From: Haloprofundus marisrubri
GTDB taxonomy: Archaea; Halobacteriota; Halobacteria; Halobacteriales; Haloferacaceae
Assembly (NCBI RefSeq): GCF_001469955.1
Contig: NZ_LOPU01000018.1
Span: 498,001-562,000, forward strand
DNA: 64,000 nt
Direction: 5' to 3'
Each line of letters starts with the position of its first letter. Positions within the stretch are counted from its first letter, which is position 1. The notes beneath the pieces were generated by a model. It did not search any database. It had not been told where the DNA came from and was given only the letters and a program-made list of their open reading frames with translations. Positions 7,919-16,536 of this stretch are shown piece after piece. The translations under genes were made by a program, and so were the position numbers.

Positions 7919-10294
7919 TTACAGTTCGGGAACGTTTAGATGGAAGTCGCCGTTACGGGTCTCGACGAGACAGAGGTGGAATCCCCGCTTTCTGGTGAGT
8001 CGGACCAGACTCTTTCGCTTGCCGCGACTGAGCAGTCCCCCGCCCGTGGCGTCGGCGGCCGTCTCTAACGCTTCCGGTTCGAAGTAGCTCGTGGTCACGA
8101 GGAACGACGCGCCCAGCGAGTCGCTCGTCTCGGCGACCTGCCCGGCGTTCTGGATGAGAGAAGACATCATCGCCTCCGACGCCGCCGCCCGCGAGTCGTT
8201 GAGGTCGGCGACCAGAAGCGGGTTACCCATCCGGTCGCGCAACACCACGTCGAACGTCCGCTGTTCGCGGTGTTGCTCGCCGTTTTCGACGAACTGCACC
8301 GAGACGTCGCCGCCGAGTTCCGCGCGGTCTATCTTCGGGATGGCGTCGAACAGCTCCTGCATCGCGGCGACGTTGCCCGTGTCACGGATTTCGTACAACA
8401 GTTCGTCGACGACCCACCTGACGAAGCCGTACTCGACGGTCCCTTCGAGGAACGCCTCGTACGGTTCGCCTTCGACGTGGAGGTCGTCGGTCTCGAAGCG
8501 CGTGTGGTGTTCGAGACGGAGGTTCTCGACGACCTCGGCGCGGTCGACTTCGCCCGCGTGGGCTTTCTCCAGCGTGCCGCCGCTTTTCGTGCCGTAGCGG
8601 ACGAACAGGTTCGTCCCGTCGAGCGCTTCCTTGCGGCCCATGGTCTCCGCCGGCGACGAGCCAGCGTCTTCTTCTGCGGAGTCGGCGGCGGCGAGTTTCG
8701 ACTCGAGTTCGTCGACTTCCGCCTCCAGACGTTCGACCGACTCCGCGAGACGGTCGGCGCGTTCGCGCTGTTCGTCGCGTTCGCTTTCGACCTCGGAAAG
8801 CCGTTCGACCGCCTGTTGTCGCTCGGTCTCGGCGGTCTTCTTCGCGGCGACGGCGCGTTCGAGACGCTGTTCGAGTTCGGCGCTCGCCGACGTAGACTGC
8901 TGTGTCTGCGCCGCGGCCTGTTGCGACTGGGTGTCTTTCTGCGTCCGGCCGCTCTGCTGTGTCTGCCGTGGCTGACCTCGCTGGCTGGACTTGCTCTCGT
9001 TCGGAGTACGGTTGGCCTTGGCGGCCTGTCGCCGACGCTGTACCCGCCGTCGCCGCTGGCGGTCACCGTCGGACTGTTCGTTCACTTCGGTCTCTTCGGG
9101 GTCCAGCGCCGGTATCGACTTCGCGTTGCGCCACTCGGCCTCCTCGGAGAACACGTCGGGGTCCGTGACACCGTTCGCCGCGCTCCGGGCCGCATCCGGT
9201 GTGGCACGTTCGACCGCCGACGCGGCCGCGGAGGCGGCATCGGCGTCGGTCTCCTCCGTTGGTTCAGGCTCGTTCGCCGGCGTCTCTGCGGTCGACTCGC
9301 TCGGGTCGGACTCGGCGTCGTCGACGGCAGGTGTCGGGTCCGACGGGTCGCCCGACTCGTGGTGCTCTCCAGTGTCTGCCCCGTTTTCGACGCCCGACGA
9401 CGACGGGTCGTCGCTCGCCTGTTCGGCCGCGGCGTGGGCCTCGGCCTCCGCTTCCGACGGTGTCGGGTCGGTCGGTGTCTCGGCGGCGACTTCCTCGGTC
9501 TCCGCAATCGGGTCCGAGAGCGGGTCTGCCGCTTCGGAACCGGCCGCCTCGTCGGCCGCTGGCTCCGCCTCGTGTTCGCTAGTGTCGGTCGCCGCAGCCG
9601 TGTCGGCGGCGACGGATTCGTCGGGCGCGTCGGCGTCTGCTGCGGCCGACCCGGCGGTTTCGGCGGGGTCGGTAGCTCCGGCGGCTCCGGCGGCTCCGAA
9701 CGTCACGTCCTCCTGCTCGGTGGCTTCGTCGGCTGATTCCGGCTCCGGCTCCTCGGGTTCCGGAATCTCGACGACGTTCACATCGACGGCTTTCACCTCG
9801 AAGATGCCCACCTCGTCGTCGGCGCGCTCGAACGCCTCCTCGCCCGTTAGAAGCGTTCGGTTGTTGCCGACGAACGCGGCGCTCATCGACTTGCCGCCGT
9901 GGTAGACGACGTAGTAGTCGCCCGAGAGCACGTTCTCTGCGAGTTCGATGTAGCCCGTGAAGTTGCCCGACTTCAGCGTGGCGTCGGCTTCCGAAACCGA
10001 CGTCTCGTTCGTGTAGTAGCTCGCCCGCGTCTCGCCGCCCTGTTCTCGCATCGTGAACAGAAGCGGGAGTGAAGGGTCCGGTGCGGTGTAGGCGGTACCG
10101 TCGGCGTTCTCGAAGGACTCGATGGTCCCTTCGAACACACCGACGACGCGGCCGTTGACGAAGAACGCCCACGCCATGTCGGCGCTGACGGCCCCGGTGA
10201 ACTCCGCGGCCGCGAGGTCGGAGAGACCGGCGTAGCCGCCGTCGAACGGTCGCTCCTCCCACCCGGTGACTGTCTCGAGTACGTCGCTATCCAT
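7919..10294 (-). CDS. Large haloarchaeal protein: sensor-like N-domain, coiled coil, nuclease-like C-domain
   Basis: 791 residues in four parts. Residues 1-175 form a globular domain with two beta-rich units (VFEGTIESFENADG, GNFTGYIELAENVLSGDYYVVYHGGK), reminiscent of effector/PATAN-like units. Residues about 180-395 are an acidic Ala/Glu/Thr-rich linker. Residues about 400-545 are Gln-rich then a long coiled coil (LEQRLERAVAAKKTAETERQ onward). Residues 550-791 form a conserved alpha/beta domain with PLLVADLNDSRAAAS and FLVTTSYFEP; the spaced acidic residues recall a restriction-endonuclease-like fold, but this is weak. No signal peptide. Function unknown. Confidence 0.7.
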   Translation of the reverse strand: MDSDVLETVTGWEERPFDGGYAGLSDLAAAEFTGAVSADMAWAFFVNGRVVGVFEGTIESFENADGTAYTAPDPSLPLLFTMREQGGETRASYYTNETSVSEADATLKSGNFTGYIELAENVLSGDYYVVYHGGKSMSAAFVGNNRTLLTGEEAFERADDEVGIFEVKAVDVNVVEIPEPEEPEPESADEATEQEDVTFGAAGAAGATDPAETAGSAAADADAPDESVAADTAAATDTSEHEAEPAADEAAGSEAADPLSDPIAETEEVAAETPTDPTPSEAEAEAHAAAEQASDDPSSSGVENGADTGEHHESGDPSDPTPAVDDAESDPSESTAETPANEPEPTEETDADAASAAASAVERATPDAARSAANGVTDPDVFSEEAEWRNAKSIPALDPEETEVNEQSDGDRQRRRRVQRRRQAAKANRTPNESKSSQRGQPRQTQQSGRTQKDTQSQQAAAQTQQSTSASAELEQRLERAVAAKKTAETERQQAVERLSEVESERDEQRERADRLAESVERLEAEVDELESKLAAADSAEEDAGSSPAETMGRKEALDGTNLFVRYGTKSGGTLEKAHAGEVDRAEVVENLRLEHHTRFETDDLHVEGEPYEAFLEGTVEYGFVRWVVDELLYEIRDTGNVAAMQELFDAIPKIDRAELGGDVSVQFVENGEQHREQRTFDVVLRDRMGNPLLVADLNDSRAAASEAMMSSLIQNAGQVAETSDSLGASFLVTTSYFEPEALETAADATGGGLLSRGKRKSLVRLTRKRGFHLCLVETRNGDFHLNVPEL

Positions 10295-10451
10295 TTGATG
10301 CTACTTCACCACACCCGAAGCAAATACTTTCCGGACGCGAAAAGCGCGTGTCAGTCAGCCGTCGGACGGCCGTCTGCCTCCGGAGATGTGGACTCGGCAG
10401 CGACGCGACTCCCGTCAGTAGCTCTTTGCTTCCCGCCTGCGAGATACGCCC

Positions 10452-11408
10452 GTGTCACGACCGGAGTCGTACTCGTTTCAGCGGTATCTCGCGGCCAAAG
10501 AGCGCGTCGACGACCGGGCGCTTCACCGCCCGACGCTCGACGCGATGACCGCAGACCTCGCGGACCTCGCTCGCTCGGCCGATACCGGTGATGAACGCGA
10601 CTCCTTCGGCGAGGTTCGAATCCTCGACATCGGCGGCGGTCTCGGCTCGATGCTCCGCCGCCTGCTCGACTGGAACCGACTCCCCGACTGCGTCTCCTAC
10701 ACCCTCGTCGACCGCGACGAGGCGAGTCTCGAACGCGGCCGAACGCGGTGTGTCGAGTGGGCAAACGAGTCGGGATACGCAGTCGACGAGAGCGGCGAGG
10801 AGGCCGAGAGCACCGGCGACGAGACGAATGTGGACCTCGTTTTCTCGACGAAAACCGAACGTATCGCCGTCTCGTTCGTGGCCGCCGACGCCTTCGACTT
10901 TCTCGCCGAGGCCGAGGAGACGTGGGACCTCGTCGTCGCCGCCGCGTTTCTGGATATCGTCGACCTCGACGCGGCGCTGCCGGCTATCTTCTCGGCGCTC
11001 GCCGACGGCGGTCGCTGGTATTTCCCGGTCACGTTCGACGGCGAAACGGGCTTTTCGCCGACGACCGAGTCCGACCTCGAAACCCGAATCCTCGACGCCT
11101 ACCACGCGTCGATGGACGCTTCGGACAGACCGGGCGGCAGTCACTCGGGGAGAGAACTGCTGTCGGCGGTCGGTGAGTTCGGCGGCGAGGTGCTCGCCGC
11201 GGGCGGGTCCGACTGGGTGGTCACGCCGCCGTACGCGGGCGACGAGGCGTACTTTCTGCACCACCTGCTCTCCTTTTTCGAGGACTCGGTCGGCGAAAAT
11301 CGGGAAATCGACGGGTTCAGTGCGTGGGTCGAGGAACGTCACACGGCCGTCGAGCGAGGAGAACTCTCGTTCGTCGCGCACCATCTCGACGTGTACGGAC
11401 GCGTGTAG
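10452..11408 (+). CDS. Class I SAM-dependent methyltransferase
   Basis: 318 residues from GTG 10452. The SAM-binding glycine motif is VRILDIGGGLGSMLRRLL (residues about 56-73), followed by the acidic ribose contact in YTLVDRDEASL and motif IV-like TWDLVVAAAFLDIVD. It is cytosolic. The substrate is not identifiable. It converges with a CDP-alcohol phosphatidyltransferase (21 bp between stops). A pairing of such a methyltransferase with a CDP-alcohol transferase hints at lipid headgroup modification, but this is inference from neighbours only. Confidence 0.75.
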   Translation: MSRPESYSFQRYLAAKERVDDRALHRPTLDAMTADLADLARSADTGDERDSFGEVRILDIGGGLGSMLRRLLDWNRLPDCVSYTLVDRDEASLERGRTRCVEWANESGYAVDESGEEAESTGDETNVDLVFSTKTERIAVSFVAADAFDFLAEAEETWDLVVAAAFLDIVDLDAALPAIFSALADGGRWYFPVTFDGETGFSPTTESDLETRILDAYHASMDASDRPGGSHSGRELLSAVGEFGGEVLAAGGSDWVVTPPYAGDEAYFLHHLLSFFEDSVGENREIDGFSAWVEERHTAVERGELSFVAHHLDVYGRV

Positions 11409-11429
11409 TCGCCGGCGTCAAACCCCACC

Positions 11430-12257
11430 TCAGTCGGTGACGTGTTCGGTCGGCCGTTGCGTGTCGCCGCCGACGCGACCGGAGACGTAGAGCCAGTCGC
11501 GGGCGAACCCGAGGAGCAGCGCCCCGCCGAACGCCGTCGCCCCGGCGGTTCTCGTCGCAGGGTCGACGAGCGGCGAGAGCGCGACGGCCAAAAACGCCAT
11601 CTGGAGTCCAGCGAGCAGGCGACGACTGACCCGAGGAGGCAGGTCGTAGACGGGTAAGTCGCGGCGACGGCGTAGATACCGGCCGAGACCGAACGCGTAG
11701 CGCGCGAGGCCGACCGAGAGATACCAAAGCGGGAGAAGGCCCGCGACGACGCCGACAGAACAGGCGACGAGCACGCCAAGCGCGTCGTATTCGAGGTCCA
11801 GCGAGGTGCCCATGCCGGTCACACGGTCGTTTCGGCGGGCGAGCGCACCATCTACAAGGTCGAGTGCGGCGGCGGTCCCGTAGAGCGCGGCCGGAATCCA
11901 AAGTAGCTCTGCGATTGTGGTCCAGTCGACGACGACGAACGCAGCGACCCACGCGAGGAGAACGCCCCGGCCGAGCGTGACGAGATTGCCCGCCCCGAGA
12001 CGCGCGAACAGCGTCTCGCCACTCCGCCGATTGCGGTCGAGTTGGCGTGTCGCCCACCCGAGTTCGAGTGCGAGTACCGCGGTGGCGACGAAAAACCAGA
12101 GCCCGACTGTCGTGGTCGTCGCAGTGCGAGTTATCGAGAGCGTACCACCGACGACGGCCGTCGACAGGAGTGCGAGGCCAGCGAACCCGCCGAGGCGGCG
12201 ACGGAGGCTAGCGAGCGCGCTCTCGTGGCGGACGCGATTGCTACCGGACACATACAC
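11430..12257 (-). CDS. CDP-alcohol phosphatidyltransferase family enzyme
   Basis: 275 residues with about seven membrane helices. The family signature D-x2-D-G-x2-A-R-x8-G-x3-D-x3-D is complete in DLVDGALARR followed by MGTSLDLEYD (residues about 133-158). It transfers a phospho-alcohol from CDP-activated lipid or CDP-alcohol at the cytosolic membrane face. The extra N-terminal 90 residues (two more helices) distinguish it from the 204-aa homologue at 60051 in the same window. The acceptor cannot be told; archaetidyl-inositol, -glycerol or -serine synthesis are alternatives. Confidence 0.82.
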   Translation of the reverse strand: MYVSGSNRVRHESALASLRRRLGGFAGLALLSTAVVGGTLSITRTATTTTVGLWFFVATAVLALELGWATRQLDRNRRSGETLFARLGAGNLVTLGRGVLLAWVAAFVVVDWTTIAELLWIPAALYGTAAALDLVDGALARRNDRVTGMGTSLDLEYDALGVLVACSVGVVAGLLPLWYLSVGLARYAFGLGRYLRRRRDLPVYDLPPRVSRRLLAGLQMAFLAVALSPLVDPATRTAGATAFGGALLLGFARDWLYVSGRVGGDTQRPTEHVTD

Positions 12258-12322
12258 ATATACGGTTCTTGAAACATAGTTCTATGGCCGCGCGTGACCC
12301 CCCGACGCGGGATGGGTCGCGC

Positions 12323-12670
12323 TCAGACCAGCGCCCGAACCGCAACCGCTGCCGCCAACGGCAGCACAAACGCGACGGCGACGGTCAACAGCCCGATTTG
12401 TCCCGTTTGCAGCGCCGTTTCGAGTCCACCTTCGTACAGCAACCACGCAGCGAACGCGACGAGCACGACTAATCCGAACGTGAGACCGTTGACGACGGCG
12501 CGCGACAGCGACGTGGCGACGAGGCCGACGAGGACGCCGCCGACGAGCAGACCCGCCCAGTGGACGGCCGTCGCCGCGAGGCCGACGACGGTTGCGACCA
12601 CGAGCGCAAACTCGGCGTAGCGGCCGGTGCGAACCGGCGCGAGCGTTGACTTCTCTGTACTGGCGCTCAC
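12323..12670 (-). CDS. Small four-helix membrane protein
   Basis: 115 residues (start GTG at 12670) with four hydrophobic helices and no charged loop motif. Its GTG overlaps the TGA of the penicillin-acylase gene by four bases (gtga), so the two are cotranscribed and translationally coupled. No family recognised. It may assist or anchor the secreted acylase, but this is only positional evidence. Confidence 0.65.
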   Translation of the reverse strand: MSASTEKSTLAPVRTGRYAEFALVVATVVGLAATAVHWAGLLVGGVLVGLVATSLSRAVVNGLTFGLVVLVAFAAWLLYEGGLETALQTGQIGLLTVAVAFVLPLAAAVAVRALV

Positions 12671-15156
12671 GACGACTCCTCCGCGACGAACACGAGGTCG
12701 GGGTCGCCCCCGGGTGAATCCAGCGTCATCCGTCTGTACTCACCGTCGGCCCACATATCAAGTTGGTCGTCGTACTGCGGCGACCACGGGTTGCCGGAGT
12801 TGCCTCCCGGCAGAATCATCGAGGAGTCGTTCTCGAAACTGACGACCATCCGGAGACTGCTGCCGACTTGGCTCTCGGTCCGGAAGTTGAACACGGTGTA
12901 CGGCGACCCGTCCATCGCCCGCTCCGGGAAGTCGAGAAACGCCTGCCCGAACGGGTGATTCAGGTCGAGACGGTTGTAGTCGCCGTACGTCTCGTAGCCC
13001 GACGCGTCGATTCGCTCCGCCGTTCGATTCATCGCTACCGCGGCGATGTCTGCGCGTGTCTCGACTGTCTGTGTCCGACTGTCGTCGTACCAGTCGCTCT
13101 CTTCGTCGAACCCTTGCAAGACGTAGTCGCGCGGATAGTACCCCTCGTCTAAGCCCTGTGCGCCGAACTCGTCGGCGAACGTCGCGTTCCGGAACTCCTC
13201 CATCCAGAGGGTGTAGACGAGTGCGGCCTCCGAGTCGGCGCGCATCGACCCGTTCCACCCGCGAAGCGTCTCGGCGTCCTCGCGTGCGGCCGACGACAGA
13301 CCGGTCGACGCGTTCGTCGACGACAGCGCGTACGCGGTGAACGCGTCGGCGCGGTCGCTGTCGACGTCGCGCTGAATCTCCTTCATGTCCTCGGGCGTCA
13401 TCGGCGTTCCCGACTCCGCCCGTTCGTCGAGCAACTCGTAGATTCGCTCGCCTCGGTACGGGTCGGCGAACGTCATGCTCGTCCCGACGTAGAACTGCGG
13501 GTCGTCGACGACGCGTTGGTTCGCGGTGGCCGCGTACTCCGGGTTGTCGAGATGGGGAATGGCGTCGAACGGCGCGAACCCGTCCCACGACGACTGGCCG
13601 TACGGTTCGTAGCCCGCCCACTCGCCCTCGTTGGCGGAGCCGTTGAACACTTGGTCGCCGCGGACCACCTCGTCGCCGGTCCGGCGAATCGGGTACTTGC
13701 CCGCCGGGTAGTACAGCGTCTCGCCGCTGCGGTCCATGGCGACGATGTTCTGTGCCGGTACGTCCCAGATTTCGAGCGCCTCCCGAACGTCGCTCATCTC
13801 GGCGGCGTGGTTCAACTGGTAGACGCCGAGGCTCTCGTTGGTCGCCGAAAAGCCGGGCCACGCGACGGCGACTTCGGTACCCTCGCGTTCGATGACCGGA
13901 CCGTGGACGGTCTTTCGAACCGTGATGGTTCGGTCCTCACCGTCTGCGACTTCGATGGTCTCGTTGGTCGTCTCGAACGGTCGGTACTCGCCGTCGTACA
14001 GGTATTCGCCGTCGCGTGTCTCGTAGGTGTACTGGTCGGTGAAGTCGCCGCCGACGTTCGTCACTCCCCACGCGACGTCGTCGGTCTGCCCGATGATGGC
14101 GAACGGAATCCCGGGGAACGTGACGCCGCGGACGTTCATCTCGTCGGTCGTGAGATGCATCTCGTACCACAGCGCCGGCACCGTCAGTTGCAGGTGCGGG
14201 TCGTTCGCCAGAAGCGGCGACCCCGACTCGGTCAGGTCCCCGGAGACGACCCAGTTGTTCGACCCGACGCCGGGGTCGGTTTCGTACGCCTGCACCCAGT
14301 CGTAGAGCCCTTCGAAGTCGGCCGATTGCGCCGTCTGCGAGTCGTCTCCGATGGCCGCCGACGAGTCGTCGCCGACGACCGGCGCGTCGCCGTCGACCGG
14401 CGCGTCGCCGCCGACCGACTCGGAGATGTCGCCGTCGGGCGTGTACGGTTCGGCGTCGGACCCGCCGCGGATGTTCGGCGAGTCGTGGTCGAGTGCGTCC
14501 GGGTACAACTCCGCGGCCGCATCGTCCCCGAGACGCGACTGGACCGTCTCGCGGCGCAGGTCCGCGAAGTTCCCCGAGAGCGTCCACGAAATCTGCTTGC
14601 CGATAAGTAGTGTGTCCACGGGCGTCCACTCGTCGGGTTCGTAGCCGAGCATGCCGAACTCCGGCGGCAACGGCTGAGTATCGGTGTAGTGGTTGACACC
14701 TGCGGAGAACGCTTCGACGCCGGGGCCGGCCTCGGTGTCTCGGACCGACTCCCACGACGCCTCCGCCGCGCCCTCGAAGTCGAGAGAGCGGTAGAACTCG
14801 TCGGATTCGACCGCTCGTTCGCCGACGGCCGACGACAGTTCGCCGGCGATGAGTCGTCGCTGGAGGTCCATCGCAAAGAGGCGGTCCCGCGCCTGCACGT
14901 AGCCGACGGCGAAGTACAACGCCTCCTCGTTCTCGGCGTCGACGTGGGGGACGCCGTACTCGTCGTACGTCACCGTCGCCTCGCCGTACGGATTTTCGAT
15001 ACGCTCGCCGTCGCCGACGCCGCCGTCGACGCCCTCGTAGGCGTCGCCCGAAAACGGCGCTGCGAGCGAGAGAAACGTCCCGCCCAGCGCCGCCGACGCC
15101 ACGAGTGCTCCGACGAGGACGACGCTCAGCGCGACTCGCCACGGTTCCGAATGCAT
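12667..15156 (-). CDS. Penicillin-acylase family Ntn hydrolase, exported
   Basis: 829 residues from ATG 15156. An N-terminal hydrophobic helix (VALSVVLVGALVASAALGG) acts as signal or anchor. The alpha-chain starts with VTYDEYGVPHVDAENEEALYFAVGY-type residues and QARDRLFAMDLQRR, the hallmark of the family. The nucleophile is Ser299 in VGSNNWVVSG, the point where the precursor self-cleaves to alpha and beta chains; HGPVIEREG is also typical. It hydrolyses N-acyl amide bonds, perhaps acyl-homoserine lactones or other amides; the substrate is unknown. The Asp/Gly-rich spacer just before Ser299 (residues about 240-280) carries short DAPV-type repeats. A TATA-like aataag on the complement sits 25-30 bp upstream. 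Confidence 0.87.
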   Translation of the reverse strand: MHSEPWRVALSVVLVGALVASAALGGTFLSLAAPFSGDAYEGVDGGVGDGERIENPYGEATVTYDEYGVPHVDAENEEALYFAVGYVQARDRLFAMDLQRRLIAGELSSAVGERAVESDEFYRSLDFEGAAEASWESVRDTEAGPGVEAFSAGVNHYTDTQPLPPEFGMLGYEPDEWTPVDTLLIGKQISWTLSGNFADLRRETVQSRLGDDAAAELYPDALDHDSPNIRGGSDAEPYTPDGDISESVGGDAPVDGDAPVVGDDSSAAIGDDSQTAQSADFEGLYDWVQAYETDPGVGSNNWVVSGDLTESGSPLLANDPHLQLTVPALWYEMHLTTDEMNVRGVTFPGIPFAIIGQTDDVAWGVTNVGGDFTDQYTYETRDGEYLYDGEYRPFETTNETIEVADGEDRTITVRKTVHGPVIEREGTEVAVAWPGFSATNESLGVYQLNHAAEMSDVREALEIWDVPAQNIVAMDRSGETLYYPAGKYPIRRTGDEVVRGDQVFNGSANEGEWAGYEPYGQSSWDGFAPFDAIPHLDNPEYAATANQRVVDDPQFYVGTSMTFADPYRGERIYELLDERAESGTPMTPEDMKEIQRDVDSDRADAFTAYALSSTNASTGLSSAAREDAETLRGWNGSMRADSEAALVYTLWMEEFRNATFADEFGAQGLDEGYYPRDYVLQGFDEESDWYDDSRTQTVETRADIAAVAMNRTAERIDASGYETYGDYNRLDLNHPFGQAFLDFPERAMDGSPYTVFNFRTESQVGSSLRMVVSFENDSSMILPGGNSGNPWSPQYDDQLDMWADGEYRRMTLDSPGGDPDLVFVAEESS

Positions 15157-15239
15157 AGTGAACGCGTGTACTGTTGGCGAATAAGTGTTGCGTGGGTGAG
15201 GGGAAGCGCCGTTCGGGTGCAATCCACCCCGAACCGGCC

Positions 15240-15704
15240 TCAGTCTCGAAGCCGTTCGCCGAGAACGTCCCGAAGCACCGTCCGGTGACACCGTTTCTTC
15301 GCCGTGTTCTCGAAACAGACGAGTGCTATCTCGTCGCCCGCGCGGAGTTCTTCTGTCAGTGTCTCCAGCGCTGATTTCGGTTCCTCGGTCCCCAGATACT
15401 CCCGGTAGCGCGCCTCGAACTCGACGTTCTCCCAGACGGCGTTGTGCGCGCCTTCCTCACAGAGACCGGCCATCTTCAGGTCGTCTCGCTCCCGCGCGAA
15501 CTCGTCTAACAGCGCCGCCGGCGGGCCGAGCGTCGGACGGTTCTCGTCGACAGCGGCGTGAAACCACCGCGTCGGCCGGCGGACGACGCCGACCAAGCGG
15601 GTGCCCTCCGGGAGTTCGGCCAGTCCGTGCTGAAGCGCGGCGACGTAGGTGTCGTGGAGGTGATTCGCTGCCGTGGTGTCGCCTTCGTCGCTGCTCATAG
15701 CCAT
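15240..15704 (-). CDS. DUF488 family protein
   Basis: 154 residues (or 152 from the next ATG at 15698). The C-terminal block ALVCFENTAKKRCHR matches the DUF488 family, whose conserved Cys-x-x-x-x-x-x-x-Cys-His-Arg is suspected to be a catalytic or metal site; an upstream VVRRPTRWFHAAVDENRPTLGPP block also fits. The biochemical role of DUF488 is not known. The gene is divergent from the DUF998-like gene at 15846. Confidence 0.7.
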   Translation of the reverse strand: MAMSSDEGDTTAANHLHDTYVAALQHGLAELPEGTRLVGVVRRPTRWFHAAVDENRPTLGPPAALLDEFARERDDLKMAGLCEEGAHNAVWENVEFEARYREYLGTEEPKSALETLTEELRAGDEIALVCFENTAKKRCHRTVLRDVLGERLRD

Positions 15705-15845
15705 TCTCTTCGCTTGCGGGTGAGAACTGTTTCGGCGCTGTCGCTCTCGGCGCTGTCGCTCCGGTCGTTCCCGATTTTTGCGATTGACCTGACGGGAGGA
15801 GTCAACTCCACAACCATTATGCTCCGGTTCGCCCGATAGCCGCCG

Positions 15846-16445
15846 ATGCAACGTCTCGAACTCGCCCGCCGGGGTGGGCAACTCGCTCCCATCCTGACGC
15901 TGGCGTCGATTCTGACGGCCACTGTGGTCGCGCCGTGGTTTTCGTGGCCACGCGATGCGCTCTCGGAACTCGGTGTCGACCCGGCGACGGCGTTGCTGTT
16001 CAACGGCGGCCTGATTCTCGGCGCGCTGGTGGCGCTTCTCTACACGGTTCCGTTGTGGCAGGCGGCGACGACGCATCTCGCTCGTCTCGTTTCGGTGCTG
16101 TTCTCGCTCACCGCCGTCACGATGGGTCTCGTCGGCGTCTTCCCGATGAATCGACCACTGCATTTCGCCGTCGCGGTGTCGTTTTATCTGCTCTTGACCG
16201 CGACGCTCGCCGTCGACGGCCTCGCTCGGCGCGGCGAGACGACGGGACGACTCTCGCTCGCACTCGCTGCCGTTCACCTCGTCTCGTGGGGACTGTGGGC
16301 CCGTGGGTTGTTTCCGGGGCCGGGACTCGCACTTCCCGAACTGGTTGGAGCCGTGATACTCGCCGTCTGGGTGGTGGGACTGAGTCCGGTCGCCACGGAG
16401 TCGGCCGACTCGCGTCGCCGGCACACCCGCGCCGCTCGACGCTGA
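15846..16445 (+). CDS. DUF998-like integral membrane protein
   Basis: 199 residues with six hydrophobic helices. The early PWFSWPRDALSELGVDPATALLFNGGL segment (pre-first-loop WP..LSELG followed by N-G) and the central GLVGVFPMNRPLHF are typical of DUF998 membrane proteins. The C-terminus is Arg-rich. Substrate and function unknown. Confidence 0.72.
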   Translation: MQRLELARRGGQLAPILTLASILTATVVAPWFSWPRDALSELGVDPATALLFNGGLILGALVALLYTVPLWQAATTHLARLVSVLFSLTAVTMGLVGVFPMNRPLHFAVAVSFYLLLTATLAVDGLARRGETTGRLSLALAAVHLVSWGLWARGLFPGPGLALPELVGAVILAVWVVGLSPVATESADSRRRHTRAARR

Positions 16446-16478
16446 GAACGTTCGGGACGCGCGGCAAAATCGGGTCGC

Positions 16479-16532
16479 GCGGTTGATTCGGTTCGAGCGG
16501 TTGATTCGGTTCGCGCAGTCGATTCGATTCGC
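16479..16532. repeat. Three-copy 18-bp tandem repeat
   Basis: Three head-to-tail 18-bp units at 16479-16496, 16497-16514 and 16515-16532; the first two differ at one base (gcggttgattcggttcg plus a or c) and the third is diverged. They fill the short gap between the stops of two convergent genes, touching the stop of the K+ channel gene. Confidence 0.75.
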
Positions 16533-16536
16533 GTAC

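Noticed and set aside
8991-9905. 304-residue frame antisense to the 791-aa protein
   Set aside because: Ser/Ala-rich shadow produced by the codon usage of the acidic linker on the other strand; no start context or conserved-looking core.
13516-14610. 364-residue frame antisense to the penicillin acylase
   Set aside because: Arg/Val-rich shadow in high-GC DNA, entirely within a well-supported gene.
16479-16532. Possible att site or CRISPR remnant
   Set aside because: Simple tandem repeat without spacers, integrase or tRNA target nearby.
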